DNA of 64,000 nt from Sphingomonas faeni (GTDB lineage Bacteria > Pseudomonadota > Alphaproteobacteria > Sphingomonadales > Sphingomonadaceae): assembly GCF_003053745.1 (NCBI RefSeq), contig NZ_QAYE01000001.1:310001-374000 (forward strand). The letters are read 5' to 3'. Of the stretch, positions 17,388 to 26,114 are shown in pieces. The position numbers and the translations under genes were made by a program. Position 1 is the first letter of the stretch, and every line of letters starts with the position of its first letter. Below the pieces are notes generated by a model that saw only the letters and a program-made list of their open reading frames with translations, was not told the origin of the DNA and made no database searches.

Positions 17388-19556
17388 ATGGCGACCTTGG
17401 TATTGACCGCGGTGGGGAGCGCGGTGGGCGGGCCGATCGGGGGCGCGATCGGCGCGTTGATCGGGCAGTCCGTGGATCACGCGCTGTTCGGGCCGAAACG
17501 GCGGGAGGGGCCGCGGCTGGTCGAGCTGGCGGTGCAGACTTCGTCTTACGGGGCGCAGATCCCGAAGCTGTTCGGGACGATGCGCGTGGCGGGGACGGTG
17601 ATCTGGGCGACCGATCTGATCGAGAGTCGTGCTTCGTCTCGCGCGGGCAAAGGGCAGCCGAGTACGTCCACCTACTCCTATGCGGCGTCTTTTGCGGTGC
17701 TGTTGTCGGCTCGGGCTGTTCTGGGCGTTGGGCGGATCTGGGCTGAGGGGAAGTTGCTGCGGGGGGCCGCGGGGGACTTCAAGACGGCGACTGGGTTCCG
17801 GCCGCATCTGGGGGGTGAGGATCAGGCGGTGGATCCGTTGATCGCGTCCGCGGAGGGGGCGGCGACGCCGGCGTATCGGGGGGCGGCTTATGCTGTTTTC
17901 GAGATGCTGCAGTTGGCGGATTTCGGGAATCGGATTCCTTCGCTGACGTTCGAGGTGATTGCGGACGAGGGTCCGGTGCTGGTGTCGACGATCGCGAAGG
18001 CGCTGGCGGGGGAGGTTTCGGGGACGGCTCTGCTGGCGGTGGGCGGGTTTGCGGCGTCCGGCGGGAGCGTTCGGGCTGTTTTGGAGATGTTGGGTCAGGC
18101 TGGGGGGGCCTGGTTTGCGCCTGTCGGTGGCGGGTTGGTGATGCGCGATGTCGCGGGGGCGACTGTCGTTGTGGCCGACGACGGGTTTGCGGCTGAGGGG
18201 AGGGGCGTGCGGCGGGCTCGAGCTGTCGCGGCGATGGAGACGGTGCCGCGGACGATGACCGTCGGGTATTACGATGCGGCGCGGGATTACCAGGCGGGCG
18301 TGCAACGGGCGAGGCGGCCGGGGGCTGGTGTGCGTGACGATCGCGTTGAGGTACCGGCGGTGCTTGATGCGGGCGCGGCGAAGACTGTGGCGGAGGCGAT
18401 ACTCGCGCGGGCTGAGGCTGAGGCTGGGCGGGTGCGGCGGACGATTGCGGCCGGGTTCGAGGCGATGGCGATTGCGCCGGGGGCTTGCGTGACGGTTTCC
18501 GGCGAGGGCGGCGTTTGGCGGGTGTCCGATGTCAGCATCGAGGGGATGGTGACGACGCTGGGGCTGGTGCCGCTGGTGGCGCATTCGCTGCCGGCGACTG
18601 CGACGAGCGGGCGCGTTTCGGGGGCGGTGGACGCGGTCGTCGGGGCGACGATCGTGCGCGCGTTCGAGGTTCCCGGGTTGGAGGAGGTTCCGTTGCGTGC
18701 GCCGCGGATGACGGTGGTTGCGGCGGGTGCTGGGGCGGCGTGGCGGCAGGCGGCTTTGCTTTACAGTATTGATGATGGGGTGAGTTGGGTGGCGGCCGGG
18801 GCGACGGCTGCGCCTGGGGTGCTCGGGACGATTGCGGTTGTGGCATCCAGTGCACCGGCGACGCTGGTCGATCTGCGTGGGGCGTTCGAGGTCGTTCTTG
18901 TGCATGCGGACATGGAGCTGGGCGATGCCGATGAGGCGGCGCTTGATCGGGGCGTGAATTTGGCTCTGCTGGGGAACGAGCTGGTGCAGTTCGGGCGGGC
19001 GGAACCGCTGGGTGGGGCGCGATGGCGGTTGAGCGGGTTGCTGCGGGGGCGGCGGGGAACCGAGGCTGCGACTGGCGCGCAAATGACTGGGGATCGGTTC
19101 GTGTTGCTCGAGGTGGGGGCGGCTCGGGCGTTCGACTTGCCGGTGTCGGTGCTGGGGCGTGAGGTTCGCGTGATCGCGTCCGGAGTCGGCGATGATGCGC
19201 CGGTCGAGACGCGGTGCGTGATGCACGGGGCTTCGGTGGTGCCGCCTTCGCCTGTACATCTGCGGTTCTCCGAGGAAGCCGATGGCAGTGCGACGGTGCG
19301 CTGGACGCGGCGGAGCAGGGCGGGGTGGCGCTGGATCGACGGGGTCGATGCGCCGCTGGCCGAAGAGGTCGAGGCGTACCGGGTGACCGTGACGGCGGGC
19401 GGAACCTTGCGCGATGTCGATGTGGCGGAACCGTTTGTTTCGGTCGCGGCGGCGGAACGTGTCGGTTCCGTAAGCATGGCAGTCCGGCAGCGTGGTGTGT
19501 TCGGAGAGTCGCTCGCGGCGGAACTGATCGTACCGCGCCTGATCGTACCGACGTGA
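17388..19556 (+). CDS. GTA/phage tail host-specificity protein (gp15-like)
   Basis: A 722-residue protein that forms the tail-tip/baseplate hub of gene transfer agents. It begins with a glycine-rich hydrophobic helix (residues 3-27), then PKLFGTMRVAGTVIWATDL, a stretch typical of gp15-type tail proteins. The region from about 150 to 400 fits a phage-tail-3-like fold. At 722 residues it is much shorter than the roughly 1300-residue RcGTA protein, in keeping with a form that lacks the TIM-barrel part. Its ATG is one base after the stop of the fusion remnant. No stops or shifts are visible, so it remains an open frame although most of its partner genes are gone. Confidence 0.82.
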   Translation: MATLVLTAVGSAVGGPIGGAIGALIGQSVDHALFGPKRREGPRLVELAVQTSSYGAQIPKLFGTMRVAGTVIWATDLIESRASSRAGKGQPSTSTYSYAASFAVLLSARAVLGVGRIWAEGKLLRGAAGDFKTATGFRPHLGGEDQAVDPLIASAEGAATPAYRGAAYAVFEMLQLADFGNRIPSLTFEVIADEGPVLVSTIAKALAGEVSGTALLAVGGFAASGGSVRAVLEMLGQAGGAWFAPVGGGLVMRDVAGATVVVADDGFAAEGRGVRRARAVAAMETVPRTMTVGYYDAARDYQAGVQRARRPGAGVRDDRVEVPAVLDAGAAKTVAEAILARAEAEAGRVRRTIAAGFEAMAIAPGACVTVSGEGGVWRVSDVSIEGMVTTLGLVPLVAHSLPATATSGRVSGAVDAVVGATIVRAFEVPGLEEVPLRAPRMTVVAAGAGAAWRQAALLYSIDDGVSWVAAGATAAPGVLGTIAVVASSAPATLVDLRGAFEVVLVHADMELGDADEAALDRGVNLALLGNELVQFGRAEPLGGARWRLSGLLRGRRGTEAATGAQMTGDRFVLLEVGAARAFDLPVSVLGREVRVIASGVGDDAPVETRCVMHGASVVPPSPVHLRFSEEADGSATVRWTRRSRAGWRWIDGVDAPLAEEVEAYRVTVTAGGTLRDVDVAEPFVSVAAAERVGSVSMAVRQRGVFGESLAAELIVPRLIVPT

Positions 19557-19578
19557 TTCACCAACGGGGGAACGAATT

Positions 19579-20082
19579 ATGAGCGACGACCGCACAGCAC
19601 GTCTGGCATTGCCGTTGTTGCAGCCTGGCCAGGCGCAGAAGGAAACGACGCATAACGAAGCGCTGACATTGCTGGATCTCGCGGTGCAGGCGAGCGTGAC
19701 GGCGGTGGGAACCAATGTGCCGCCGGTCGCGCCGACCGCGGGGAGCGCGTGGATCGTCGGGACCGCACCGACCGGCGGCTGGGCCGGGCAGGCGCGGTCT
19801 GTCGCCGGTTGGACGGCAAGTGGGTGGCGGTTTCTGACGCCGCGCGAGGGCATGACCGTGTGGAGCATTGCCGATGGACAGTCGGTGCGGTTCGCTGCGG
19901 GCGCGTGGACGCTGGGGGTGCTGGCCGGAGCCAAGGTCTCGATCGGCGGAGTCGATGTGGTGGGGCCGCGTCGCACGGCGGTCCCCGACCCGGCGGGTGG
20001 CACCGTCGTCGACCTGCAGTCGAGAGCGACGATTGGTGCCATATTGGTAGCATTGCGGGGGCACGGATTGATTTCCGTCTAG
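19579..20082 (+). CDS. DUF2793 domain protein (GTA/prophage tail-associated)
   Basis: A 167-residue protein with the DUF2793 pattern: LALPLLQPGQAQKETTHNEA at the start, then PPVAPTAGSAWIVGTAPTGGW and WRFLTPREGMTVW. The family is found at the 3' end of GTA-like and prophage tail modules in alphaproteobacteria and may bind glycans or cap the tail fibre, but its function is not established. It is 22 bases after the gp15-like gene and clearly in the same operon. The last 20 residues (ATIGAILVALRGHGLI) may be amphipathic. Confidence 0.85.
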   Translation: MSDDRTARLALPLLQPGQAQKETTHNEALTLLDLAVQASVTAVGTNVPPVAPTAGSAWIVGTAPTGGWAGQARSVAGWTASGWRFLTPREGMTVWSIADGQSVRFAAGAWTLGVLAGAKVSIGGVDVVGPRRTAVPDPAGGTVVDLQSRATIGAILVALRGHGLISV

Positions 20083-20201
20083 AACACCCTGAAAACTGTG
20101 TCGTTCCAGCAACACTTCTAACTTTTGTCAGCTTGCGTGGAAACAAGCCCGAGGATAGGGAGTTTGCGATGTCCGTGTGACACTCATGAAAGGGGATTTA
20201 T

Positions 20202-21323
20202 ATGCGGAAGCTTGCCGTCGTTCTGGCACTCGCCTCCACCGCACTTGCCACTCCCGCCCTCGCCCGCGACAAGTCGTGGTACGTTGGCGTCGAAGGCGGT
20301 GCGATGATCGTTGAAGATATCGATTATGATATCGGCAACCTGAATAAGGCCGGTTCGGTCGATCATGACTATGGTTATGACGTCGATGCGGTCATGGGTT
20401 ACGACTTTGGTGGTTTCCGTCTGGAAACCGAAGTCGGCTACCGCAAGGCAACCGTTGATGGCTACACGTCGTCGACGACCACGCCTGTGTTCGGTCGCAC
20501 CGGCGTTCGCGGCAACGCTGGCGCAAACAGCTACGACTACGCTGGTGGTTCGTCGTCGGCGCTCAGCTTCATGCTGAACGGCCTTCTGGACTTCGGTCCG
20601 GACGATGGCATCCAGGGCTTCGTCGGCGGCGGTGTTGGTGTTGCTCGCGTCAAGGCGCAGTACGCTCTCAACAACAACGGCGACTTCCTGAACGACTCGG
20701 ACACCGTGTTCGCGTATCAGGGCCTGGCCGGTATCCGCGCGCCGCTGACCGACCACATCGACGCGACGCTGAAGTATCGTTTCTTCAACGCCGAGAACGT
20801 CAAGCTGGTCGACGTTTCGAACCGCGTGTTCGACGGTCGCTATCGTTCGCACAGCATCCTTGGTGGTGTGACGTACAACTTCGGCGAGCCTGCTGCTCCG
20901 CCGCCGCCGCCGCCGCCGCCGCCGCCTGAGCCAGTCGCTCCTCCTCCGCCGCCTGCGCCGGTCGAAGTCGTTTGCTCGCCTGGTCCGTTCATCGTGTTCT
21001 TCGAATGGGACAAGTCGGACATCACGCCTGAGGCAGCGTCGATCCTCGACAACGCCGTCACGCAGTACCAGTCGTGCGGCAACGCACAGGTCATGCTGGC
21101 AGGTCACGCCGATAAGTCGGGTTCGGCATCGTACAACGTCGGTCTGTCGCAGCGCCGCGCAGATGGCGTGAAGGCATATCTGTCTTCGCATGCCATCCCG
21201 GACAGCGTCATCTCGACGGAAGCATTCGGCGAGAGCCGTCCGCGCGTCGAGACCGCCGATGGCGTTCGCGAAGTGCAGAACCGTCGCGTGGAAGTCACCT
21301 ACGGTCCGGGTTCGGGCCAGTAA
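20202..21323 (+). CDS. OmpA family outer-membrane porin with C-terminal peptidoglycan-binding domain
   Basis: A 373-residue protein: signal peptide (MRKLAVVLALASTALATPALA), an eight-stranded beta-barrel (about 25-225), a proline-rich linker (about 230-255) and an OmpA C-terminal domain (about 260-365) with FFEWDKSDITPEA, GHADKSGSASYN and NRRVEV. It ties the outer membrane to the cell wall. A strong AAGGGG site lies before the ATG at 20202. Codon use is richer in T-ending, optimal-looking codons (GGT, GTT, CGT) than its neighbours, as expected for an abundant protein. It stands immediately after the GTA remnant, but the 119-base gap suggests its own promoter. Confidence 0.93.
   Translation: MRKLAVVLALASTALATPALARDKSWYVGVEGGAMIVEDIDYDIGNLNKAGSVDHDYGYDVDAVMGYDFGGFRLETEVGYRKATVDGYTSSTTTPVFGRTGVRGNAGANSYDYAGGSSSALSFMLNGLLDFGPDDGIQGFVGGGVGVARVKAQYALNNNGDFLNDSDTVFAYQGLAGIRAPLTDHIDATLKYRFFNAENVKLVDVSNRVFDGRYRSHSILGGVTYNFGEPAAPPPPPPPPPPEPVAPPPPPAPVEVVCSPGPFIVFFEWDKSDITPEAASILDNAVTQYQSCGNAQVMLAGHADKSGSASYNVGLSQRRADGVKAYLSSHAIPDSVISTEAFGESRPRVETADGVREVQNRRVEVTYGPGSGQ
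20899..20930. repeat. CCG trinucleotide repeat coding for the OmpA proline linker
   Basis: About ten CCG units in tandem encode a run of Pro in the linker between barrel and OmpA domain. It is a site where slippage could change linker length in steps of one residue without breaking the frame. Confidence 0.85.
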
Positions 21324-21333
21324 GACTTTCGCC

Positions 21334-21353
21334 AACCGGCTCTCGGGTCGGTT
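21334..21353 (+). terminator. Possible terminator of the ompA gene
   Basis: AACCGGC and GTCGGTT can pair (one G-T) around a 6-base loop, starting 10 bases after the ompA stop. There is no clear T run, so this is a weak call. Confidence 0.4.
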
Positions 21354-21459
21354 ACGGAATAAAGTTTGGGGAGGTCGGTGCAAACCGGCTTCCCTTTTCT
21401 TTTGTGCTTTCGGCAGGGGCCGGTCGCGCGGGTTCTTGGATTGGGCGAATGTTGATCTT

Positions 21460-21627
21460 GTTCGCGCGGAGGCGCGGAGGCGCGGAGAGTAAGTGCCGGA
21501 GCAGGCGGTCGCGCCTCCAGCCCATCCTGCTTTTGGCGAAGCCGATGATTGTAGGCCGCTTGCGCGGGTGCGCTTTCTCGGTGCGGTCCATCTCCACGCC
21601 TCCACGCCTCCACGCCTCCACGCGAAC
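21460..21627. repeat. Long inverted repeat, family F copy 1
   Basis: The left arm is GTTCGCGCGGAGGCGCGGAG, continuing in GGAGGCGC units; the right arm is four tandem CTCCACGC units ending in CGCGAAC. The arms are imperfect complements about 100 bases apart. The direct units inside the arms suggest growth by slippage. Confidence 0.65.
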
Positions 21628-21674
21628 AAATCTTCTGTTCGATACGGCAGTGCCTGAGCGGAACGTCGATATGT

Positions 21675-21828
21675 TCACGCGAAGGCGCAAAGGCGCGAAG
21701 AGGGTTTTGCGGGGGGGGGGGGGGTTACCTTGCTTCCTGAGTTTTTTCAGTGCTTTCGTGCCTGAGCCGGCAGGGCGCAGCGTCTCGCCCGGAGTCCGAC
21801 AGCTTCGCGCCTTTGCGCCTTCGCGTGA
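21675..21828. repeat. Long inverted repeat, family F copy 2 with G14 tract
   Basis: 26-base arms, 21675-21700 and 21803-21828, are perfect reverse complements beginning TCACGCGAAGGCGCAAAGGC. The 102-base centre contains a run of 14 G at 21711-21724. Confidence 0.85.
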
Positions 21829-21933
21829 CCATATCTTCTGGCTGGATACCGTGTGGGAGCGTCGTCGCGACGCCCGCGCCTTCACCCTGGCGTATCGACG
21901 CTATATTGGGGCTGAGTGAACGAGGAGAAGCAG

Positions 21934-22746
21934 ATGAAACCGCTGATCGGACGGGACACGCGGCTGTGCATGTCGTTGTCGGCGCGGCCGGGGAATTTCG
22001 GGTCGCGGTTCCAAAACCGGCTCTACGAGCTGACCGGGCTGGATTTCGTCTACAAGGCGTTCTCGACCACCGACCTCGATGCCGCAGTCGGCGGGATCAG
22101 GGCGCTCGCCATTCGCGGGTGCGCGATCTCGATGCCGTTCAAGGAGGCGGTGATCCCGCTGCTCGACGGGTTGGCGCAGTCGACCAGCGCGATCGACAGC
22201 GTGAATACGATCGTCAACGACGGCGGCGTGCTGACCGGGCACAACACCGATTATGGCGCGGTCGTCGATCTGGTCGCGGATCTCGATCGAGCGATGCCAT
22301 TCGTGGTGCGGGGATCCGGCGGGATGGCCAAGGCAGTCGTGGCTGCGCTCGGCGACAGCGGGTTTCGCGCTGGCACCATCGTCGCGCGGAACGAAGCGGC
22401 CGGACGCGCGATCGCGGATCGCTACGGGTTCGCCTGGGCAGCCGAACCGGAGAGCGAGGCGGCGTTGCTCGTCAATGCCACGCCGCGCGGGATGACCGGG
22501 CCGGACGCCGATGTGCTCGCTTTTCCGCAGGCGATGATTGCGGCCTGCACCGTGGCTTTCGACGTGGTGCAATATCCGGCCGCGACGCCGTTCCTGCGTG
22601 CCGCGGCCGAGGCGGGGAAGCGCTGCATCACCGGGGCTGAGGTGGCCACGCTCCAGGCGTTGCAGCAGTTCGTGTTGTATACGGGCGTGACGCCTTCGTC
22701 CGAGCAGGCGGCCGATGCGGCCGACTGGGCGCGCGCGCATCCATAA
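21934..22746 (+). CDS. Shikimate dehydrogenase-like protein (AroE superfamily)
   Basis: A 270-residue member of the AroE family. The catalytic Lys is in SMPFKEAVIP and the catalytic Asp in GHNTDYGAVV; the Rossmann part starts VVRGSGGMAKAV, followed by VNATPRGM. The N-terminal shikimate-binding segment reads CMSLSARPGNFGSRFQN, where true AroE has a Ser-x-Ser-Pro…HN pattern, so this looks like the shikimate-dehydrogenase-like (HI0607 type) branch, whose substrate is uncertain. The ATG at 21934 has GAGGAG 7 bases upstream and is preferred over a GTG at 21916. It does not sit with other aromatic-pathway genes. Confidence 0.8.
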   Translation: MKPLIGRDTRLCMSLSARPGNFGSRFQNRLYELTGLDFVYKAFSTTDLDAAVGGIRALAIRGCAISMPFKEAVIPLLDGLAQSTSAIDSVNTIVNDGGVLTGHNTDYGAVVDLVADLDRAMPFVVRGSGGMAKAVVAALGDSGFRAGTIVARNEAAGRAIADRYGFAWAAEPESEAALLVNATPRGMTGPDADVLAFPQAMIAACTVAFDVVQYPAATPFLRAAAEAGKRCITGAEVATLQALQQFVLYTGVTPSSEQAADAADWARAHP

Positions 22747-22751
22747 GCGAC

Positions 22752-23489
22752 TCAGTCGGTAGGTGTTTCCGCTAGCGCGGTGGCGAGCCACGGGGGAATG
22801 ACCGCGTCGCCCAGTGACCCGATGCGGCGGTGTTCGACCATCAGGCCGAGTTCGGGATAGGTGACGCGGGTTCGCGTGCTGGGTTCGGTGAACGGCGCGA
22901 CGATCAGGCGGCGGTTGACCTTCGAGCGGTGGTGCATCCGGGCGGTGTTCTCCTGACCGACGTAACACCCCTTGGTGAAACTGACGCCGTTCAGTTCGCG
23001 CGCGTTGCATTCGAGCCATAGCGTCTCGCCGGCGCCGAGTTCGCCGACGCCTTCGGTCACGCCGAGCGACAGTCGGTGCGCGTGCCAGTCGGCTGCCGGC
23101 TCGGCAGGTGACCCAAGCCACCGGCGGCCCAGGTCCGCAAGGCGAGGGTCGGGGACGCCGCGATCGCCTTCCGGTGCCCAATGGACCGCAAGCGCGTCGG
23201 GCACGAGCGTGATCGCGCGGCGCAGGCGGTAGAGCGAAAGGCGCTTCGTCAACGCGTCGGCTTGCGCGGCCTCGACGTCGATCAGCACGTCGGTGCCGTC
23301 CGCCCACAGGATGAAATCGAACAGCACCTTGCCTTGCGGCGACAGCAACGCCGCCCAGGCGGGTGCGTCCGGCGTGAGCAGCGCCGTGTCGGCGGTGACC
23401 AGCCCCAGCAGGAAGCCGCGTACGTCTTCGCCGGCGACGCGGATCACGCTGCGGTCGGCGAGCATCGTTCCGGGGGGATCAGTGTTCAT
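22752..23489 (-). CDS. YgfZ/GcvT-like folate-binding protein (Fe-S cluster maintenance)
   Basis: A 245-residue protein of the YgfZ family, which uses tetrahydrofolate to help build or repair certain [4Fe-4S] enzymes. The hallmark KGCYVGQE, with its conserved Cys, is at about residue 170. The N-terminal half has the GcvT-like RVAGEDVRGFLLGLVTADT and LLSPQGKVLFDF. The ATG at 23489 has AGGTGG 5 bases upstream; a GTG at 23498 is an alternative. It is convergent with the AroE-like gene (5 bases between stops) and divergent from pyrC. Confidence 0.9.
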   Translation of the reverse strand: MNTDPPGTMLADRSVIRVAGEDVRGFLLGLVTADTALLTPDAPAWAALLSPQGKVLFDFILWADGTDVLIDVEAAQADALTKRLSLYRLRRAITLVPDALAVHWAPEGDRGVPDPRLADLGRRWLGSPAEPAADWHAHRLSLGVTEGVGELGAGETLWLECNARELNGVSFTKGCYVGQENTARMHHRSKVNRRLIVAPFTEPSTRTRVTYPELGLMVEHRRIGSLGDAVIPPWLATALAETPTD

Positions 23490-23622
23490 CCGTACCACCT
23501 AGTGCGTGCGCGGCGATTTCCAACCAAGGTATGGTTTCACCCCTAGCGCGCATCCGTCGACGCGATGAAAACCCGGGCTGGTCCGTCTGGCGTCGGGGCA
23601 CGTGCGCCGATAGGAAGGCGGC

Positions 23623-24672
23623 ATGACCGACCGCCTCACGATCCGCCGCCCCGATGACTGGCACGTCCACCTGCGCGATGGCGCGATGCTGGAGGCGGTC
23701 GCGGCGCATACCGCGCGGCAGTTCGCGCGTGCGATCATCATGCCGAACCTGACCCCGCCGGTGACCTCGATCGAGGCCGCCGAGGCGTATCGGGGGCGGA
23801 TCATGGCGGCGTTGGGCGGTGGCAAAGATGGGGACGTCGATTTCACGCCGCTGATGACGTGCTACCTCACCGACGGCACCGATCCGGGCGAGCTCGAGCG
23901 TGGCTATGCCGAGGGCGTGTTCGCCGCGTGCAAGCTGTACCCCGCGCATGCGACGACCAACTCCGCGCACGGCGTCACCGATATTCGCGCGCTGACAGCT
24001 GTGCTGGAGACGTTGCAGCGGATCGGCATGCCGCTGCTGATCCACGGCGAGGTGACCGACAAGTCGATCGACATCTTCGACCGGGAGGCGGTGTTCGTCG
24101 AGCGCGTGCTGACGCCGTTGGTGCGCGATTATCCGGGGCTGAAGATCGTGCTGGAGCATATCACGACTGCGGAGGCGGCTGCGTTCGTGGCAGAGGTTGA
24201 TCATCCAATCGCGGCGACCATCACGCCGCAGCATCTGTTGATCAATCGCAACGCGCTGTTCGACGGGGGGCTGCGGCCGCATGCATACTGCCTGCCGGTG
24301 CTGAAGCGCGAGACGCATCGGTTGGCCGTGCGGCGGGCGGCGGTGTCGGGGTCGCCGCGGTTCTTCCTGGGGACGGACAGCGCGCCGCATGTCGTCGGGG
24401 CAAAGGAATCCGGGTGCGGGTGTGCGGGGATCTTCAACGCACCGTTCGCGCTGGAGGCGTATCTGCGCGTGTTCGACGAGGAGGGCGCGCTCGACAAGTT
24501 CGAGGGGTTCGCGTCCGAGCATGGCGCGCGGTTCTATGGATTGCCGCTGAACGAGGGGACGGTGACGTTGGTGCGCGGCGACGTCGAGGTGCCGGCGTCG
24601 ATTGGTGCAGGGGATACGGCGGTGGTGCCGTTTCTCGCGGGGACCACTGTCGGGTGGCGCTTCGAGGGGTAA
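23623..24672 (+). CDS. pyrC: Dihydroorotase (type II)
   Basis: A 349-residue zinc enzyme that closes carbamoyl-aspartate to dihydroorotate in pyrimidine synthesis. Metal ligands are seen in DDWHVHLRDG, in the carboxylated-Lys segment ACKLYPAHAT, in LLIHGEVTD, in IVLEHIT and in FLGTDSAPH. The length equals E. coli PyrC. GGAAGG precedes the ATG at 23623. It is divergent from the ygfZ-like gene with a 133-base control region. Confidence 0.97.
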   Translation: MTDRLTIRRPDDWHVHLRDGAMLEAVAAHTARQFARAIIMPNLTPPVTSIEAAEAYRGRIMAALGGGKDGDVDFTPLMTCYLTDGTDPGELERGYAEGVFAACKLYPAHATTNSAHGVTDIRALTAVLETLQRIGMPLLIHGEVTDKSIDIFDREAVFVERVLTPLVRDYPGLKIVLEHITTAEAAAFVAEVDHPIAATITPQHLLINRNALFDGGLRPHAYCLPVLKRETHRLAVRRAAVSGSPRFFLGTDSAPHVVGAKESGCGCAGIFNAPFALEAYLRVFDEEGALDKFEGFASEHGARFYGLPLNEGTVTLVRGDVEVPASIGAGDTAVVPFLAGTTVGWRFEG

Positions 24673-24705
24673 AATTACCTTCGATCGCAGTATGTCCCCA
24701 ACGCT

Positions 24706-24790
24706 CCGTCATCCTGGGCTCGACCCAGGATCCAGAGCCCTGCATGTCGACGTTTGTGGCTCTGGATCCTGACTTTCGTCAGGATGACGG
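24706..24790. repeat. Intergenic palindromic repeat, family C
   Basis: The left arm is CCGTCATCCTGGGCTCGACC, continuing CAGGATCCAGAGCC; the right arm is GGCTCTGGATCCTGACTTTC, continuing GTCAGGATGACGG. Arms pair over nearly their whole length, each with an inner hairpin. This CGTCATCC type is a different consensus from families A and B. It sits between pyrC and the convergent hypothetical gene and may double as a terminator. Confidence 0.8.
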
Positions 24791-24801
24791 GCGGCTGAGA
24801 T

Positions 24802-25149
24802 TTACAGCTGCAGGCCCGCCTTCAGCCGGTCGAGCCACAGCCGCGCTTCCTTCTGCTCGCCGACTGCGCTGGCGCTCACCGGGCCTCGCGCGGCGAAGAA
24901 GTCGCGGTGGAGCGCGAACGGCTCGAGCATCAGGCGGTCGCGCATGGAGTCAATGTCGCCGCCCATCTCCGTGAGCGCGTCGATCGTCGGCGCGATCGCG
25001 GCGCGGACGCGGCGATCCGGGGTGCGGTCGAACAGGCCTAGCGAACCCGCGGCGGTTTTCTCGAGCGCTGCGATCAGCGTTTCGCGGTAGTCGGTTTCGA
25101 GGTCTTCGCGCTGGGCGTCTAGACGGGCGAGGCGGTCGGGTTTTGCCAT
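24802..25149 (-). CDS. Hypothetical small helical protein
   Basis: A 115-residue, highly charged protein that I do not recognise. It is predicted mainly alpha-helical: a first helix of mixed charge (KPDRLARLDAQREDLETDY), a central part with FDRTPDRRVRAAIAPTIDAL, and a final RLWLDRLKAGLQL. There is no signal peptide or membrane segment. The frame is clean, and it is the only reasonable ORF in the interval, so I take it as real. It is convergent with pyrC. Confidence 0.6.
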   Translation of the reverse strand: MAKPDRLARLDAQREDLETDYRETLIAALEKTAAGSLGLFDRTPDRRVRAAIAPTIDALTEMGGDIDSMRDRLMLEPFALHRDFFAARGPVSASAVGEQKEARLWLDRLKAGLQL

Positions 25150-25331
25150 TTGCCGGGGGTAGCGTGCCTGGTGGGGGCGTCAACTTTTGGGCGTGGCTTT
25201 GGCGTCGCGTCACAAGCGAAGTCGTTGTTTGGGCGCGCGCCGTGGGCAAAGCCCACGTCGTCGGACGGGGCCTTGCCCCGCCGGCCGGGCTTGTCGGAGT
25301 CAGCCGGGCGTGGCCGGCTGCCCGACTGCGC

Positions 25332-26114
25332 CTAAAACGGCAGCCACCTGCTTTTGTGCGTGATGTTCATATACCCAACGTTCACGCCCGCGCGCCAGCC
25401 GACGCCGAGGCGGATCGGGATCAAGACGACGTTGCCGCGCCTCAAGTACGTCGCGGCGAAACCACCGACCAGGTAGAGCCGGCCTTCCACAGCAGGGAAG
25501 CGCTTGTAGAGTTCCTCGGTGTCGTAGAGGTTGTAGACCAGAACGAAGACCTTGTTCGCATCGCCGCCGACGTCGAAGCCGACAGATGGACCGGTCCAGT
25601 AGACCGGCTGCTGGCCCTCGACCTTGTGGCTCATGATCCCCGAGCCGTAGCGGACGCCGAGGATGAACGCGCCCGACGCCTCCCGCCCGGCGATGTACGC
25701 GTTGGGCCGGCCCTGGTCCTTGAGGATCTTTTCGAGGAGGCCGCCCAGCCCGGCGGCGCCCTTGCCGAACACGCCTTCGCCTGCCGCGAGCAGATCGTCG
25801 CGCTCATAGGTGTCGGCGGCCTGCATCGTCGCCTCGGCCCGCGTTTCCGGGGGGCGGGTAGTGGTCGTCGTTACGGGCGGGACGTCCTGCAGCGGAGTCT
25901 CCGGATAGACGGGATCCGGTGCGGCTTGGCGCGAAGGCTGCGTGGTCGCCTGCGGTCGCGCGGGGGGCTGATAGGCGCGCGGCGCGAGATCGCCGTCGAT
26001 CGCTTGGTTGGGATCGATCGTGCGGACTTGCGCGGACGCACTCGCCGCGCCACCCACGGCACTCCCGCAAACGGCCGTCGCAATGGCACCAAGGCCAAGC
26101 CAGAAGCTACGCAT
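25332..26114 (-). CDS. DUF1134 family exported protein
   Basis: A 260-residue exported protein of the DUF1134 family. A signal peptide (FWLGLGAIATAVCGSAVGG…ASA) is followed by a Pro/Thr-rich stretch (about 45-85) and the DUF1134 domain from about residue 110: EKILKDQGRPNAYIAGREAS, VGFDVGGDANKVF and RLYLVGGFAATYLRRGN. The family is widespread in alphaproteobacteria as an EipA-type periplasmic protein linked to envelope integrity in Brucella, which is knowledge of the family and not seen here. The ATG at 26114 begins the signal peptide; the frame is open upstream to 26141. Confidence 0.9.
   Translation of the reverse strand: MRSFWLGLGAIATAVCGSAVGGAASASAQVRTIDPNQAIDGDLAPRAYQPPARPQATTQPSRQAAPDPVYPETPLQDVPPVTTTTTRPPETRAEATMQAADTYERDDLLAAGEGVFGKGAAGLGGLLEKILKDQGRPNAYIAGREASGAFILGVRYGSGIMSHKVEGQQPVYWTGPSVGFDVGGDANKVFVLVYNLYDTEELYKRFPAVEGRLYLVGGFAATYLRRGNVVLIPIRLGVGWRAGVNVGYMNITHKSRWLPF

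Larger units (their letters stand above)
21324..21933. other. Intergenic region of about 610 bases with two nested inverted repeats and a G14 tract
   Basis: No credible gene. It holds two long inverted repeats (21460-21627 and 21675-21828) that differ in sequence but share the theme of GCG-GAGGCG/GCGAAGGCG units, and a run of fourteen G (21711-21724) inside the second. The open frames here run through the repeats and have no family features. Confidence 0.7.

Noticed and set aside
25228..25325. GC-rich stretch with small hairpins (GTGGGCAAAGCCCAC and neighbours) after the DUF1134 gene
   Set aside because: It may be a terminator or another repeat type, but there is no second copy in the window and the stems are short.
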